A DNA stretch of 64,000 nt from Sulfitobacter sp. F26204 (GTDB taxonomy: Bacteria > Pseudomonadota > Alphaproteobacteria > Rhodobacterales > Rhodobacteraceae): positions 558,001 to 622,000 of the forward strand of contig NZ_JAPMLQ010000002.1 in the NCBI RefSeq assembly GCF_026410305.1, given 5' to 3'. The notes below the pieces were generated by a model. It saw only the letters and a list, made by a program, of their open reading frames with translations, was not told the DNA's origin and made no database searches. The translations under genes and the position numbers were made by a program. The number at the start of each line of letters is the position of its first letter. Position 1 is the stretch's first letter. Of this stretch, positions 50,685 to 59,844 are shown piece by piece.

Positions 50685-50744
50685 AAGCCAAATTTCAAAT
50701 ATCCCGATCGCTTAATTCTGGCGATTACGCGACTTTGGCTATTA

Positions 50745-51446
50745 TCATTTCTTGAACAATTTGGCTTGGGCTTTGCTGTCCCCAGCGAAATCCGCCCGTT
50801 TTTCGGCAAAAACTGCGCGTCCCGCAGCGACACCCCTGCGCGCACCCATGACCGCCAGCCAGCGCGCCATATGGGGTTTGTCCTCCAGCGTCTGTTGTTG
50901 ACCCTCCCACAGTGACGCCCAGCCCCAAATTGAAAAATCCGCGATTGAAACGAAATCGCCTGCAACAAATTCATGTTTTGCCAGTTGGCGGTCCAACACC
51001 CCGTACAGCCGTGCCGTTTCTGAGCGGTAACGCTCTTTGGCATAGGGAATATCATGTGGCGGATTCATATGTGGTGCATATTTCAAAAAGTGGTGTGCTT
51101 GCCCTGCCATAGGACCCAGTCCGCCCATTTGCCACATCAGCCACTCCTTGACCGCAATTTTTTCGCGCGGGGTCGAGCCGTCGAACTGTCCGGTTTTTTC
51201 CGCCAGATATTGTAGGATTGCGCCACTTTCAAATATCGAGACAGCGGCACCGTCAGGTCCGTCGGGATCGATGATCGCGGGTATCCGGTTGTTGGGCGCA
51301 TTTGTGAGAAAATCCGGTGAAAATTGTTCCCCGGCACCAATGTCGACCAGATGTGTTTGATAGGAAAGCCCCATTTCTTCGAGGGTGATGGAAACTTTCC
51401 AGCCGTTCGGCGTAGGCCAGTAGTAGAGATCTATCGGGTCAGTCAT
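50745..51446 (-). CDS. Glutathione S-transferase family protein (YghU/YfcG-like)
   Basis: A 233-residue GST. The thioredoxin-like N-terminal domain (about 5-85) has Tyr-Tyr-Trp-Pro-Thr-Pro-Asn-Gly-Trp-Lys-Val-Ser, Asn-Asn-Arg-Ile-Pro-Ala-Ile-Ile-Asp and Ile-Phe-Glu-Ser-Gly-Ala-Ile-Leu-Gln-Tyr-Leu-Ala, typical of the Nu/YghU group that reduces organic peroxides or disulfides. A helical C-terminal domain follows. AGGAG precedes ATG 51446. It is divergent from the riboswitch-controlled metZ. Confidence 0.9.
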   Translation of the reverse strand: MTDPIDLYYWPTPNGWKVSITLEEMGLSYQTHLVDIGAGEQFSPDFLTNAPNNRIPAIIDPDGPDGAAVSIFESGAILQYLAEKTGQFDGSTPREKIAVKEWLMWQMGGLGPMAGQAHHFLKYAPHMNPPHDIPYAKERYRSETARLYGVLDRQLAKHEFVAGDFVSIADFSIWGWASLWEGQQQTLEDKPHMARWLAVMGARRGVAAGRAVFAEKRADFAGDSKAQAKLFKK

Positions 51447-51533
51447 CGCGGTCTCCTTTTGCTGCATGATGACGATACGGTAGAGAATGCCAAGGTGTGA
51501 TTGACGCGGGCCGGCAACAGGCGTAGGTCAATC

Positions 51534-51587
51534 TTGTGGTGATTTGTTACTGGATTGCGGGCCACGTTAAACAATCTGCTAAAAGGT
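51534..51587 (+). ncRNA. SAM-II riboswitch
   Basis: The RNA has the SAM-II layout of alphaproteobacteria: P1 GTGG (51536-51539) with CCAC (51562-51565), the conserved TGATTT after P1, pseudoknot pairing GATTG (51553-51557) with CAATC (51572-51576), the GTTAAA segment, and the 3' GCTAAAAGG. SAM-II binds S-adenosylmethionine. It lies upstream of metZ, the usual position. SAM binding is expected to lower metZ expression. Confidence 0.9.
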
Positions 51588-51594
51588 CAGGATG

Positions 51595-51632
51595 AAAGCC
51601 CCCTTTCGCTTGACTGGCGTCTGGGGTTTTTT
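51595..51632 (+). terminator. Terminator between SAM-II and metZ
   Basis: AAAGCCCC (51595-51602) can pair with GGGGTTTT (51623-51630) around a 20-base loop, and the T-run continues. Such a hairpin directly after the aptamer suggests transcription attenuation in addition to, or instead of, blocking the ribosome site. Confidence 0.6.
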
Positions 51633-51669
51633 ATTGCCCGCTGGGGAGCGGGGCGGAAGGATGTATGAC

Positions 51670-52848
51670 ATGACAAACGAGTGGCACAAAAGCACCAAAG
51701 GCGTGCATGCAGGTACAAAACGCAGCCAGTATGGCGAGGTCTCTGAATCAATCTTTATGACGCAGGGGTTTGTCTATGACACTGCGGCACAGGCGGAAGC
51801 GCGGTTCGAAAGCGCGGGACCGGATGAATTCATCTATGCCCGCTACGGCAATCCGACGGTCGCAATGTTTCAGGAACGCATCGCGGCACTTGAAGGGGCA
51901 GAGGATGCTTTTGCCACAGCGTCGGGCATGGCTGCGGTCAACGGTGCGTTGATGTCGTTGTTGAAAGCCGGCGATCACGTGGTATCGGCCCGCGCCTTGT
52001 TCGGTTCCTGTCTATATATCGCCGAGGAAATTCTGCCCCGTTTTGGCGTTGAGGTTACCTTTGTCGATGGTGGCAACCTAGAGGAATGGGAAGCCGCTAT
52101 TCGCCCCGGCACACGCGCGGTCTTTTTTGAATCACTTTCCAATCCGACTCTTGAGATCGTGAATATCGAAGCCGTGTCGAAACTCGCCCGTGCCCAGGGC
52201 GCACTTGTGGTCTGCGACAATGTCTTTGCCACACCCGTCTATTCCAACGCTATCGCGCAGGGCGTTGATCTTGTGATTTATTCTGCGACCAAGCATATCG
52301 ACGGACAGGGCCGGGCGTTGGGGGGCGTGATCCTAGGGTCGCGTGAGATGATCCGCAAAACGGTTGAACCCTACATGAAACACACTGGCGGCTCCATGAG
52401 CCCCTTTACTGCGTGGATCATGTTGAAAGGACTTGAGACAATGGCCCTGCGCGTGGGCGCGCAAACGGCATCGGCGCTCAAGATTGCACAGCGACTGGAA
52501 GGGCACGAGGCACTGAGCAAGGTGATCTATCCCGGTCTGGCCAGTCATCCGCAACATGATCTTGCCACTGCGCAAATGGGCGCTGGCGGGACCATGATTG
52601 CAATTGAGGTGAAAGGTGGCAAGGACGGGGCCTACCGCTTTCTTGATGCCTGTAAAATCGGCATTATTTCCAATAATCTCGGCGATGCCAAAACCATCCT
52701 GACGCCTCCTGCCTTTACGACCCACCAGCGTCTTCCGCTTGATCAGAAGGCGGCGCTTGGCATCACGCCTGGGCTGGTACGCATTTCGGTCGGGCTTGAG
52801 AGTGACGAAGATCTGATTGCTGACTTTCTACAGGCACTCGATAACTAA
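51670..52848 (+). CDS. metZ: O-succinylhomoserine sulfhydrylase
   Basis: A 392-residue PLP enzyme making homocysteine from O-succinylhomoserine and sulfide for methionine synthesis. Seen: Tyr-Ala-Arg-Tyr-Gly-Asn-Pro-Thr, Ala-Ser-Gly-Met-Ala-Ala-Val, and the PLP lysine Lys208 in Ser-Ala-Thr-Lys-His-Ile-Asp-Gly. The start at 51670 fits the family and has GGAAGG 9 bases upstream; an ATG at 51592 in the same frame sits next to the riboswitch 3' end and would add 26 residues not seen in the family. Expression is expected to fall when SAM is high. Confidence 0.93.
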   Translation: MTNEWHKSTKGVHAGTKRSQYGEVSESIFMTQGFVYDTAAQAEARFESAGPDEFIYARYGNPTVAMFQERIAALEGAEDAFATASGMAAVNGALMSLLKAGDHVVSARALFGSCLYIAEEILPRFGVEVTFVDGGNLEEWEAAIRPGTRAVFFESLSNPTLEIVNIEAVSKLARAQGALVVCDNVFATPVYSNAIAQGVDLVIYSATKHIDGQGRALGGVILGSREMIRKTVEPYMKHTGGSMSPFTAWIMLKGLETMALRVGAQTASALKIAQRLEGHEALSKVIYPGLASHPQHDLATAQMGAGGTMIAIEVKGGKDGAYRFLDACKIGIISNNLGDAKTILTPPAFTTHQRLPLDQKAALGITPGLVRISVGLESDEDLIADFLQALDN

Positions 52849-52963
52849 AACGTTATATTTTACAGCGGTTTATCGGTTGCATAATAAACTCTGAAAGTTC
52901 TTTATTGGTAATCTGTGCTAGAATCCTTAGATCTGACAGGTGAAACAGTTGGGGGCCAGGCCT

Positions 52964-54058
52964 ATGAATATAGTCACTGCCGTTGAGAAAAGGCCGGAAC
53001 GTGCCGACGCAGAAGCAGCACTTGCGACGCTGAAAGCCTGGGCGGCCCATGCCACACAGCAAGAGCTTGGCGTGCTTGACCCAGCATTTTCGCAAGTGCT
53101 GAAAGACAGCGAAGCATATCCCGAGTTCAGCCGGACCTATCCGGATGACTTTGCCGTCGGCGATAACTACAAGGCGACATTGCCGGATCTGCAAAACGGA
53201 CCATCCAGCCTCATTCGCGGTGCTCGGCAGCAGATACAACACGTGGGAATCTCGAATTTCCGTCTGCCGATCGGCTTTCATTCCCGCGATGGCGGCGACC
53301 TGCGTTTGGAGACATCGGTCACAGGCTCTGTCAGCCTTGAGGCTGACAAGAAGGGCATCAACATGTCCCGTATCATGCGGAGTTTTTATAAACACGCGGA
53401 GCGCACGTTCAGTTTTGAAGTAATCGAAGCGGCACTTGATGACTATAAGACCGATTTGGAAAGTATGGATGCACGCATCCAGATGCGGTTCAGCTTTCCG
53501 ATGAAGATTGAATCCCTGCGGTCGGGGTTGACCGGCTATCAGTATTACGATGTAGCGCTGGAACTAATTGATAAAGACGGGCTTCGTCAAAAGATGATCC
53601 ATCTTGATTATGTCTATTCAAGCACCTGTCCCTGTTCGCTGGAACTCTCTGAACACGCCCGTGCCACACGGGGACAATTGGCGACGCCGCATTCGCAGCG
53701 CTCGGTTGCGCGGATCTCTGTAGTCATCAACTCTGGTGGTGAATGTCTTTGGTTCGAAGACCTGATCGACGCATGCCGCCGTGCGGTACCGACTGAAACA
53801 CAGGTCATGGTCAAACGCGAAGACGAACAAGCTTTTGCCGAATTGAACGCGGCCAATCCGATTTTTGTCGAGGATGCCGCACGCCTGTTCTGCGAACAAT
53901 TGCAGGCAGACCCGCGCGTCGGCGATTTTCGCGTGATTGCGAGCCATCAGGAAAGTTTGCACAGCCACGATGCAATTTCGGTTTTGACTGACGGTCCAAC
54001 CTTCGAAATGCAAAGCATAGATCCAAAACTGTTCAATACGCTGTTTCACGTCGGCTGA
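52964..54058 (+). CDS. folE2: GTP cyclohydrolase I type IB (FolE2)
   Basis: A 364-residue FolE2-type enzyme of folate synthesis, making dihydroneopterin triphosphate from GTP. Characteristic segments are Arg-Gly-x-x-Met/Ser (Lys-Lys-Gly-Ile-Asn-Met-Ser-Arg), Ser-Ser-Thr-Cys-Pro-Cys-Ser-Leu-Glu-Leu-Ser-Glu-His-Ala, His-Ser-Gln-Arg-Ser and the late Glu-Ser-Leu-His-Ser-His-Asp-Ala. Type IB enzymes can use metals other than zinc. ATG 52964 is used. The 115-base AT-rich leader shows no clear Zur box. Confidence 0.94.
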   Translation: MNIVTAVEKRPERADAEAALATLKAWAAHATQQELGVLDPAFSQVLKDSEAYPEFSRTYPDDFAVGDNYKATLPDLQNGPSSLIRGARQQIQHVGISNFRLPIGFHSRDGGDLRLETSVTGSVSLEADKKGINMSRIMRSFYKHAERTFSFEVIEAALDDYKTDLESMDARIQMRFSFPMKIESLRSGLTGYQYYDVALELIDKDGLRQKMIHLDYVYSSTCPCSLELSEHARATRGQLATPHSQRSVARISVVINSGGECLWFEDLIDACRRAVPTETQVMVKREDEQAFAELNAANPIFVEDAARLFCEQLQADPRVGDFRVIASHQESLHSHDAISVLTDGPTFEMQSIDPKLFNTLFHVG

Positions 54059-54230
54059 TCACGGTTGCAAAGGGGCAGGTGCCGGCGCGATAATCTGCAC
54101 GATTATCAAAAAATTGCTGCATTGCGGCAAGCGTCTGTCGGCTATGCATTTTTGTTGGTACTCCTCATGGGCAAGGGAGCCTATCTAACGGGTAACGCAA
54201 TCATACTCAGTGATCCGAAAGGTAGCTCAA

Positions 54231-54482
54231 ATGGCCTATCACAATATCGCAACTCCCGCCGTCATCCTGAACCGCGAAATCGCTTTGACACGCAGGTTCT
54301 TTGCCCGCATCAGCGCTTGGTTCTCAAATGCCTTTCAGGCAATGCAGCGGGCATCCTCTGCGCAGCGTCGCTTTGAACGGATGCAAAGCTTGCAGGCGAA
54401 ATCAGACGCCGAACTGGCAGCACTGAACATCAAACGCGACGATATAGTTCATCACGTTTTTGGTGATTTGTACTACGTCTGA
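54231..54482 (+). CDS. DUF1127-like small protein
   Basis: An 83-residue basic protein. The middle contains Phe-Phe-Ala-Arg-Ile-Ser-Ala-Trp-Phe and the end Leu-Gln-Ala-Lys-Ser-Asp-Ala-Glu-Leu-Ala-Ala-Leu-Asn-Ile-Lys-Arg-Asp-Asp-Ile, matching the YjiS/DUF1127 consensus in which the last segment is 'L-x-D-I-G-I-x-R-x-D-I'. Such proteins modulate small-RNA or phosphate and stress responses in other alphaproteobacteria. A GAAAGG site precedes ATG 54231. Confidence 0.75.
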   Translation: MAYHNIATPAVILNREIALTRRFFARISAWFSNAFQAMQRASSAQRRFERMQSLQAKSDAELAALNIKRDDIVHHVFGDLYYV

Positions 54483-54712
54483 ACCAGATTGGTCCTGGCA
54501 GTCGAAATTCCATCTGATCAGAGGTTTCCAGCCTGTGATCAGATGTTGCCAAGGACTGTACGTGCCAGTGTCACATGCGTTTCGATCTGCCATTCGGACC
54601 CATGCGAAATGACAACTTTTGCCCTGCTGAAAAAGCGCAGGCAGGGTTGTTTTCGTGTGATTCCTCTGCAGATTGCTTGACACCGCGAAGGCTCCGCGCC
54701 AACGCTGCAGCC

Positions 54713-56161
54713 ATGTTGGATTTACGCCCCGTAGGATATGTTGTCGGCCTGTTGGTAGCCGTTCTGGGTGTGGCCATGATCCTGCCAATGTTGGTGGATG
54801 TCGCCGAGGGACGGGGGCATTGGCGAGTCTTTGCTGAATCCAGTTTGATGACCACCTTGATGGGGGGGCTGATTGCGCTGGCCTGCGCCAACGGTGTGCG
54901 CGAAGGCCTAACGATCCAGCAGACCTTCCTGTTGACCACCGGCGTCTGGTTGATGTTGCCGCTTTTCGGTGCCTTGCCTTTTATTCTGGGGGCGACGGAA
55001 ACCAACTTTACCGATGCGTTTTTCGAGGCAATGTCAGGGATGACAACTACTGGTGCAACGGTGTTGAGCGGTCTCGAAGCCTTGCCAAAAGGTTTGTTGT
55101 TATGGCGCGGAATTCTGCAATGGCTGGGTGGTATCGGTATCATTGTTGTCGCCATGGTGTTCCTTCCCGAACTGAAGGTAGGGGGCATGCAAATTTTCAA
55201 GTCTGAAAGCTTTGATACCTTTGGAAAAATTCTTCCGCGCGCCGGTCAGATCGCCACGCAAATTTCCGTCATTTATCTCTGGCTGACCTTGGCATGTGTG
55301 GCAAGCTATGTTGCCGTCGGCATGAGCATATTTGACGCCACGGTGCATGCGCTCACCACGATCTCAACGGGTGGTTTCGCCAATTATGATGCATCTTTCG
55401 GCACGTTTTCGGGGCCGGCGGAATATGTCGCTTCGGTTTTCATGGTCTTGGCGGCGCTGCCATTCGTTAGATATGTCCAACTTGTGAACGGCAATCCACT
55501 GGCGCTGCATCGCGACCCGCAAGTGCGCGGATTTCTATTGACGATCCTGGTGCTTGTGCTGGTTGTATTCATCCTGTTGCAGCGCGTATTTCCGAATTCG
55601 GAAGAACGTATTTTTCGCGAAGCGCTTTTCAACATCACCTCCATCATTTCAGGCACGGGTTATGCTTCGGTTGACTACATGCATTGGGGCGCCTTTGCCG
55701 TCACATTGTTTTTTTTCATCGGGCTGATCGGAGGCTGCGCGGGTTCTACCGCCTGTTCAATCAAGATTTTCCGCTATCAGCTATTATTCGCGTCGATACG
55801 GGCCCAATTGCACCGCATCCGTTCCCCCCATGGTATTTTTACTCCGCGCTATGATGGACGACCTGTGGGGCCAGATGTCCTGTCATCTGTGATGTCGTTT
55901 TTCATGTTCTTTATCGTGACCTTGGGGCTGGTAGCGGTTGCGCTCAGTCTGACGGGTCTTGACTTCATCACATCGGTTTCAGGCGCGGCGGCGGCATTGG
56001 CCAATATTGGTCCCGGTCTCGGGCCGATCATCGGCCCCGCCGGCAATTTCAGCAGCCTCAACGATACTGCCAAATGGATATTGACCGCTGCGATGTTTAT
56101 CGGACGACTGGAACTTTTAGCCGTCTACGTTATCTTAACTGTTAAATTCTGGAGAGCCTGA
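54713..56161 (+). CDS. trkH: Potassium uptake channel subunit TrkH
   Basis: A 482-residue membrane protein with the TrkH fold of four MPM repeats. Selectivity-filter-like loops are seen: Thr-Thr-Thr-Gly-Ala-Thr, Thr-Ile-Ser-Thr-Gly-Gly-Phe, Ile-Ser-Gly-Thr-Gly-Tyr and Leu-Ala-Asn-Ile-Gly-Pro-Gly. It forms the K+ channel that is gated by cytosolic TrkA, which is not in this window. ATG 54713 begins Leu-Asp-Leu-Arg-Pro-Val-Gly as in the family. The stop overlaps the next ATG by one base (TGATG). Confidence 0.95.
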   Translation: MLDLRPVGYVVGLLVAVLGVAMILPMLVDVAEGRGHWRVFAESSLMTTLMGGLIALACANGVREGLTIQQTFLLTTGVWLMLPLFGALPFILGATETNFTDAFFEAMSGMTTTGATVLSGLEALPKGLLLWRGILQWLGGIGIIVVAMVFLPELKVGGMQIFKSESFDTFGKILPRAGQIATQISVIYLWLTLACVASYVAVGMSIFDATVHALTTISTGGFANYDASFGTFSGPAEYVASVFMVLAALPFVRYVQLVNGNPLALHRDPQVRGFLLTILVLVLVVFILLQRVFPNSEERIFREALFNITSIISGTGYASVDYMHWGAFAVTLFFFIGLIGGCAGSTACSIKIFRYQLLFASIRAQLHRIRSPHGIFTPRYDGRPVGPDVLSSVMSFFMFFIVTLGLVAVALSLTGLDFITSVSGAAAALANIGPGLGPIIGPAGNFSSLNDTAKWILTAAMFIGRLELLAVYVILTVKFWRA

Positions 56162-57753
56162 TGGATCATCAAACACGCCCCCTTGGTGCGCAAATTTCGC
56201 ATATGCTCAAGGATCGCGGGGTTGATGTCATTTTTGGTATTCCCGGCGTACACAATCAGGAAATGTATCGCGGCATCGAAGAGGCCGGGATAACTCATGT
56301 GCTGGCGCGTCACGAACAGGGCGCGGGGTTCATGGCGGATGGCTATGCCCGCGCGTCCGGCAAGCCGGGAGTCGCCTATGTCATCACCGGACCGGGGGTG
56401 TGCAACATCATGACCCCGATGGGGCAGGCCTATTCCGATAGCGTACCGATGTTGGTGATTTCGTCTTGTCTGGACGAAGTTGCGGCAAAGCGTGGCCAGT
56501 TACATCAGATGAAAGACCAACAGACCGCGGCAGCCACGGTGTGTGACTGGTCCGAAGAAGCGCGGACAGCAGATGCGGCCTATCAATTGATTGATCGCGC
56601 TTTTGCCGAGTTCAGGGGCAAAACCCCGTCGCCAAAGCACATTCAGGTGCCAATCGCGCAACTGGAGGGAGAGGCAGCGGCAGCACCCGCACCACCACCA
56701 CAAATGGCTTTGTGCACTGCGGATCCAAGGCAGATCGCACTGGCTGTTGAAGTGATAACAAAGGCATCCAGACCTCTGTTTGTATTTGGCGGGGGAGCCG
56801 CCCGGGCGCATCCCGCGGCACGGGCTGTCCTGAAAGCAGTGGGCGCGGCCTCCTTTACCAGTTACGCAGGGCGCGGCATTGTTGCACCGGGAGATCCGTT
56901 ATCGTTTGGTGCAACCCTTGCACGACCGGCAAGCGCAGAGATTGCAGAGCAGGCAGATTTGGTTGTTCTCATTGGCACCGATCTGGCAGAAGTTGACTTA
57001 TGGCGTGATACTCTGGGACATGAGTGTCAGGCGATTGTGGTGAACCTGGATCCGGAAGTTCTGGCCAAAGCAGATTCTGGTGACATGGTGCACTGCTGCG
57101 ACGCGGCTGATTGGCTACAACAGCTTTTCAATGCACTTGAAGGGCATGTTGCGGATACGCAATGGCTGGCGCAGGACGTGGCAAAGACCCGTGCCCTCTG
57201 GCGGGCGGAAACCGATGCGGAACGTCCCGGAATCGTGCCGATTTGTGATGCGCTGCGTGACGCAGTGCCAGCGGATACGATGATCTATTCCGACATGACC
57301 CAATTTGCCTATGCCGCCAAGGAAGTCTGGGAAATGGAGTGCCCGGGTCACTGGCATCATCCCTACGGCTTTGGCACGCTTGGCTATGCGACGCCAGCGG
57401 CGATCGGGGGGGCGGTGGCGCGGCGCGGTAAACCGACAATGGCGATCATCGGGGATTATGGATTCCATTATACGATGCAGGAACTGGGTGTTGCTGTTGA
57501 ACTGGGTCTCAGCCTGCCGATCATCCTCTGGGACAATGGCAAACTGGGTGAGATCGAGGACAGCATGGTGCGCGCCCAGATAGCGCCCAACGCCGTTGTG
57601 GCGCATAATCCCGATTTTGTGAAACTGGCCGAAGCTTTTGGCGCGTTCGCGGTGACACCCGCAAGTGTGCCGGACCTGCAGGCTGCGGTAAAAAGCGCAT
57701 TTGATGCATCTGGCCCGACACTGATTTATCTTACGCCTGCCGTTCTGGGTTAG
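56161..57753 (+). CDS. Thiamine-diphosphate enzyme, acetolactate synthase-like (possible AruI)
   Basis: A 530-residue ThDP enzyme with the three-domain layout. Glu52 in Arg-His-Glu-Gln-Gly-Ala-Gly-Phe activates the cofactor; the ThDP-binding segment is Gly-Asp-Tyr-Gly-Phe ... Trp-Asp-Asn. It lacks a regulatory small subunit gene nearby. Sequence style is that of 5-guanidino-2-oxopentanoate decarboxylase (AruI) of arginine transamination, but other keto-acid decarboxylases are possible. Its coupling to trkH is not easily explained and may be only genome compaction. Confidence 0.75.
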   Translation: MDHQTRPLGAQISHMLKDRGVDVIFGIPGVHNQEMYRGIEEAGITHVLARHEQGAGFMADGYARASGKPGVAYVITGPGVCNIMTPMGQAYSDSVPMLVISSCLDEVAAKRGQLHQMKDQQTAAATVCDWSEEARTADAAYQLIDRAFAEFRGKTPSPKHIQVPIAQLEGEAAAAPAPPPQMALCTADPRQIALAVEVITKASRPLFVFGGGAARAHPAARAVLKAVGAASFTSYAGRGIVAPGDPLSFGATLARPASAEIAEQADLVVLIGTDLAEVDLWRDTLGHECQAIVVNLDPEVLAKADSGDMVHCCDAADWLQQLFNALEGHVADTQWLAQDVAKTRALWRAETDAERPGIVPICDALRDAVPADTMIYSDMTQFAYAAKEVWEMECPGHWHHPYGFGTLGYATPAAIGGAVARRGKPTMAIIGDYGFHYTMQELGVAVELGLSLPIILWDNGKLGEIEDSMVRAQIAPNAVVAHNPDFVKLAEAFGAFAVTPASVPDLQAAVKSAFDASGPTLIYLTPAVLG

Positions 57754-57885
57754 CTGGCTTGTTTCAAGGCCGTCGGGTCGGACAATTGAAACGATCGCTT
57801 TGACGCAAGGGGCGGGTTCGTCCTGTACCAAACCGGGCCCTGTTCGGGACAGGACAGCAACGGCGCAGGACCCTTCGGCCCTATC

Positions 57886-59676
57886 TTAATCCCAGCAACT
57901 GACCAGCACGGTCATGCCCTGCGCAGCCAGCCGCAAATCACGTGGGGCGACATTGCCGGTGCGGTCAGCAGCGGTCAGTTGCACACCAGCTTGTGCGGCC
58001 AGATCAGCGATCGACGTGCTGTCGACAGCAAAGCTCACATCCTTAGGCAATTGTTGGTCCTTTGTCGTATTGGGCAACAACATGCCCACGACATTGCCGC
58101 TGGCATTGAACACCGGGCCACCGGAATCCCCGGCCTGAGCCTTAAGAGACAGCCGGCTGAGGTGTTCTTCGCCTGCCAAGCCACGGATGTCTTCGACCTT
58201 GCCAAAGGTCAGGGTTGCGGCTGATAAGACGCCTTCATAGGAGTATCCCGCAACGGATACTTCGGTCTGCAGGCGCGGCGTGCCCAGATCAAATGCCGCT
58301 ACCGCCAGCGGTGCCAGCGGGCTGCTTGGTTTCAACAAGGCCAATCCGTTGATTGGATCCTGCGCCACAACTTCTGCCTCGGTGTCACCATCGACTGTCA
58401 AGCGCCCGCAGGCCTCGACCGCCTGCGTCGTTGTCAAAACAACACCACTGCGATCGACAAAGAAGCCGGAACGCGAGATTTTCGGCTGACGAACCGACAG
58501 GCCGGAAACCAGATCAATCGCTTGTTCGGCATCCCCCCCGGCTGCCGGATCCAGAACGCCGGGCAAAAGCGTAAAGCTCTTGAGCATTTCATCCATGACA
58601 CGGGTCCGCCGCTCTTCGTCGCCGGCAGGCCAGATCAGGGTAAAGCCTTTGACCTGTCCGTCTTCCAGTGACACGCGGGTTTCGCTGATGATCCGGCTGT
58701 TTTCACCGACCAGCGTGAAAGACGCGTTCTTGCGCTCACGAGGTCCGTTGAGTGGCACGATTTCAAGTGTCTGCATGATGTCGTAAAGACCGAACAAGGT
58801 ATTCTGATCGCCTGCTTGCGAAATCAGCAGCACACGCGCGCCGATGTCACCTGTCGCATTGTAATGCGCGAAAGGGGCTTCGTATTTCGCAAAGGCTACT
58901 TCAGCCGTGGGCATGATCATCTCGATGCCTGCCTGTGTGTCGCGGACCAGTTGCAAGCCCAGACCATCCAAGACTGCGTTGTACTGGCGCAACAGGGCGG
59001 CACGTTGCATGGTCGTCAAGACGCCTGTGGTCTCGTAATTATTTGCCTCTTGCCAGGCGGCCATCGAATTGCGGGTGCCGCGCCCGTATGATCCGTCAAT
59101 TGCAGCGTCATAAAACCCGGCCCATTTCAACGCGATCTGCAGATCCTTGCGATCCTGCGCCGTCAGGCTGCGTTCGCTGCGTCGCGCCTCAGCCAGTGTT
59201 TCGTCTGCGGGTTCCAGCAGGGGTGTTTCCGGTTCGCTGATGGGTGCCTGAACATCAGGTGTGACATCAGGTGTGGTTGTCACGGTCTCAACCGCAGAGG
59301 GTGCTTCCAGCACACCGCGATTCAGCACATTTGCACCGATGGGCCAGAATTGCTGGCGAAAACTGGACGAAAACTGGATAAAACTGTCGCGGGGCACGAT
59401 CCGGGTACGCACATACTGGCGCAAGACCTGTTCTGCATCCGCACGTCGGTAAGGGCCCACGGCAATAGCATACCAGCCGCCGCCCAAGGCAAAGCCGTTC
59501 ACATCTTCGATCTGACCTGCATATTCCCGCGCCCGCGCTGTCGCCTCCGACAGGCTGGGCTGTGCTTCGATCTGGACCCAGACGACATCGTCAGGGGATT
59601 GGGCCAGGGCGGCGGACCCGATAAAGGTCGCCAAGGTAAATACCACAGCCAGAAATGCCGAAACAATACGCGTCAT
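57886..59676 (-). CDS. Trypsin-like protease homolog with SPOR and peptidoglycan-binding domains, probably inactive
   Basis: A 596-residue precursor: signal peptide (about 1-25), a SPOR-like domain (about 30-100), a PG_binding_1 domain (about 170-230), a middle domain, and a C-terminal trypsin-like domain (about 395-570). The nucleophile motif Gly-Asp-Ser518-Gly-Gly-Pro is intact. The position of the catalytic His reads Leu-Thr-Thr-Thr-Gln418-Ala-Val, and that of the Asp reads Pro-Ile-Asn-Gly444-Leu-Ala-Leu-Leu, so both are substituted. It should be periplasmic and wall-bound, acting as a binding or scaffold protein rather than a normal protease. That last step is inference. Confidence 0.82.
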   Translation of the reverse strand: MTRIVSAFLAVVFTLATFIGSAALAQSPDDVVWVQIEAQPSLSEATARAREYAGQIEDVNGFALGGGWYAIAVGPYRRADAEQVLRQYVRTRIVPRDSFIQFSSSFRQQFWPIGANVLNRGVLEAPSAVETVTTTPDVTPDVQAPISEPETPLLEPADETLAEARRSERSLTAQDRKDLQIALKWAGFYDAAIDGSYGRGTRNSMAAWQEANNYETTGVLTTMQRAALLRQYNAVLDGLGLQLVRDTQAGIEMIMPTAEVAFAKYEAPFAHYNATGDIGARVLLISQAGDQNTLFGLYDIMQTLEIVPLNGPRERKNASFTLVGENSRIISETRVSLEDGQVKGFTLIWPAGDEERRTRVMDEMLKSFTLLPGVLDPAAGGDAEQAIDLVSGLSVRQPKISRSGFFVDRSGVVLTTTQAVEACGRLTVDGDTEAEVVAQDPINGLALLKPSSPLAPLAVAAFDLGTPRLQTEVSVAGYSYEGVLSAATLTFGKVEDIRGLAGEEHLSRLSLKAQAGDSGGPVFNASGNVVGMLLPNTTKDQQLPKDVSFAVDSTSIADLAAQAGVQLTAADRTGNVAPRDLRLAAQGMTVLVSCWD

Positions 59677-59844
59677 AGGGGAAGTTTCTCATGTGAATCA
59701 ACAGAACGCGCACATAAGCAGGAAACCGGCTGAAATGCCATGGCCAGCGCATCAAATTTGCAAGGCCATTTTGTCGGTGTGATGCAATTGACGCCATAGG
59801 GTCCGGTGCGTAGGTAGAGCGCGTCGCCAACCAGAGGCAAGCCT

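Noticed and set aside
52849..52963. Zur box or riboswitch before folE2
   Set aside because: The leader is AT-rich, but I could find neither a convincing Zur palindrome nor a riboswitch fold.
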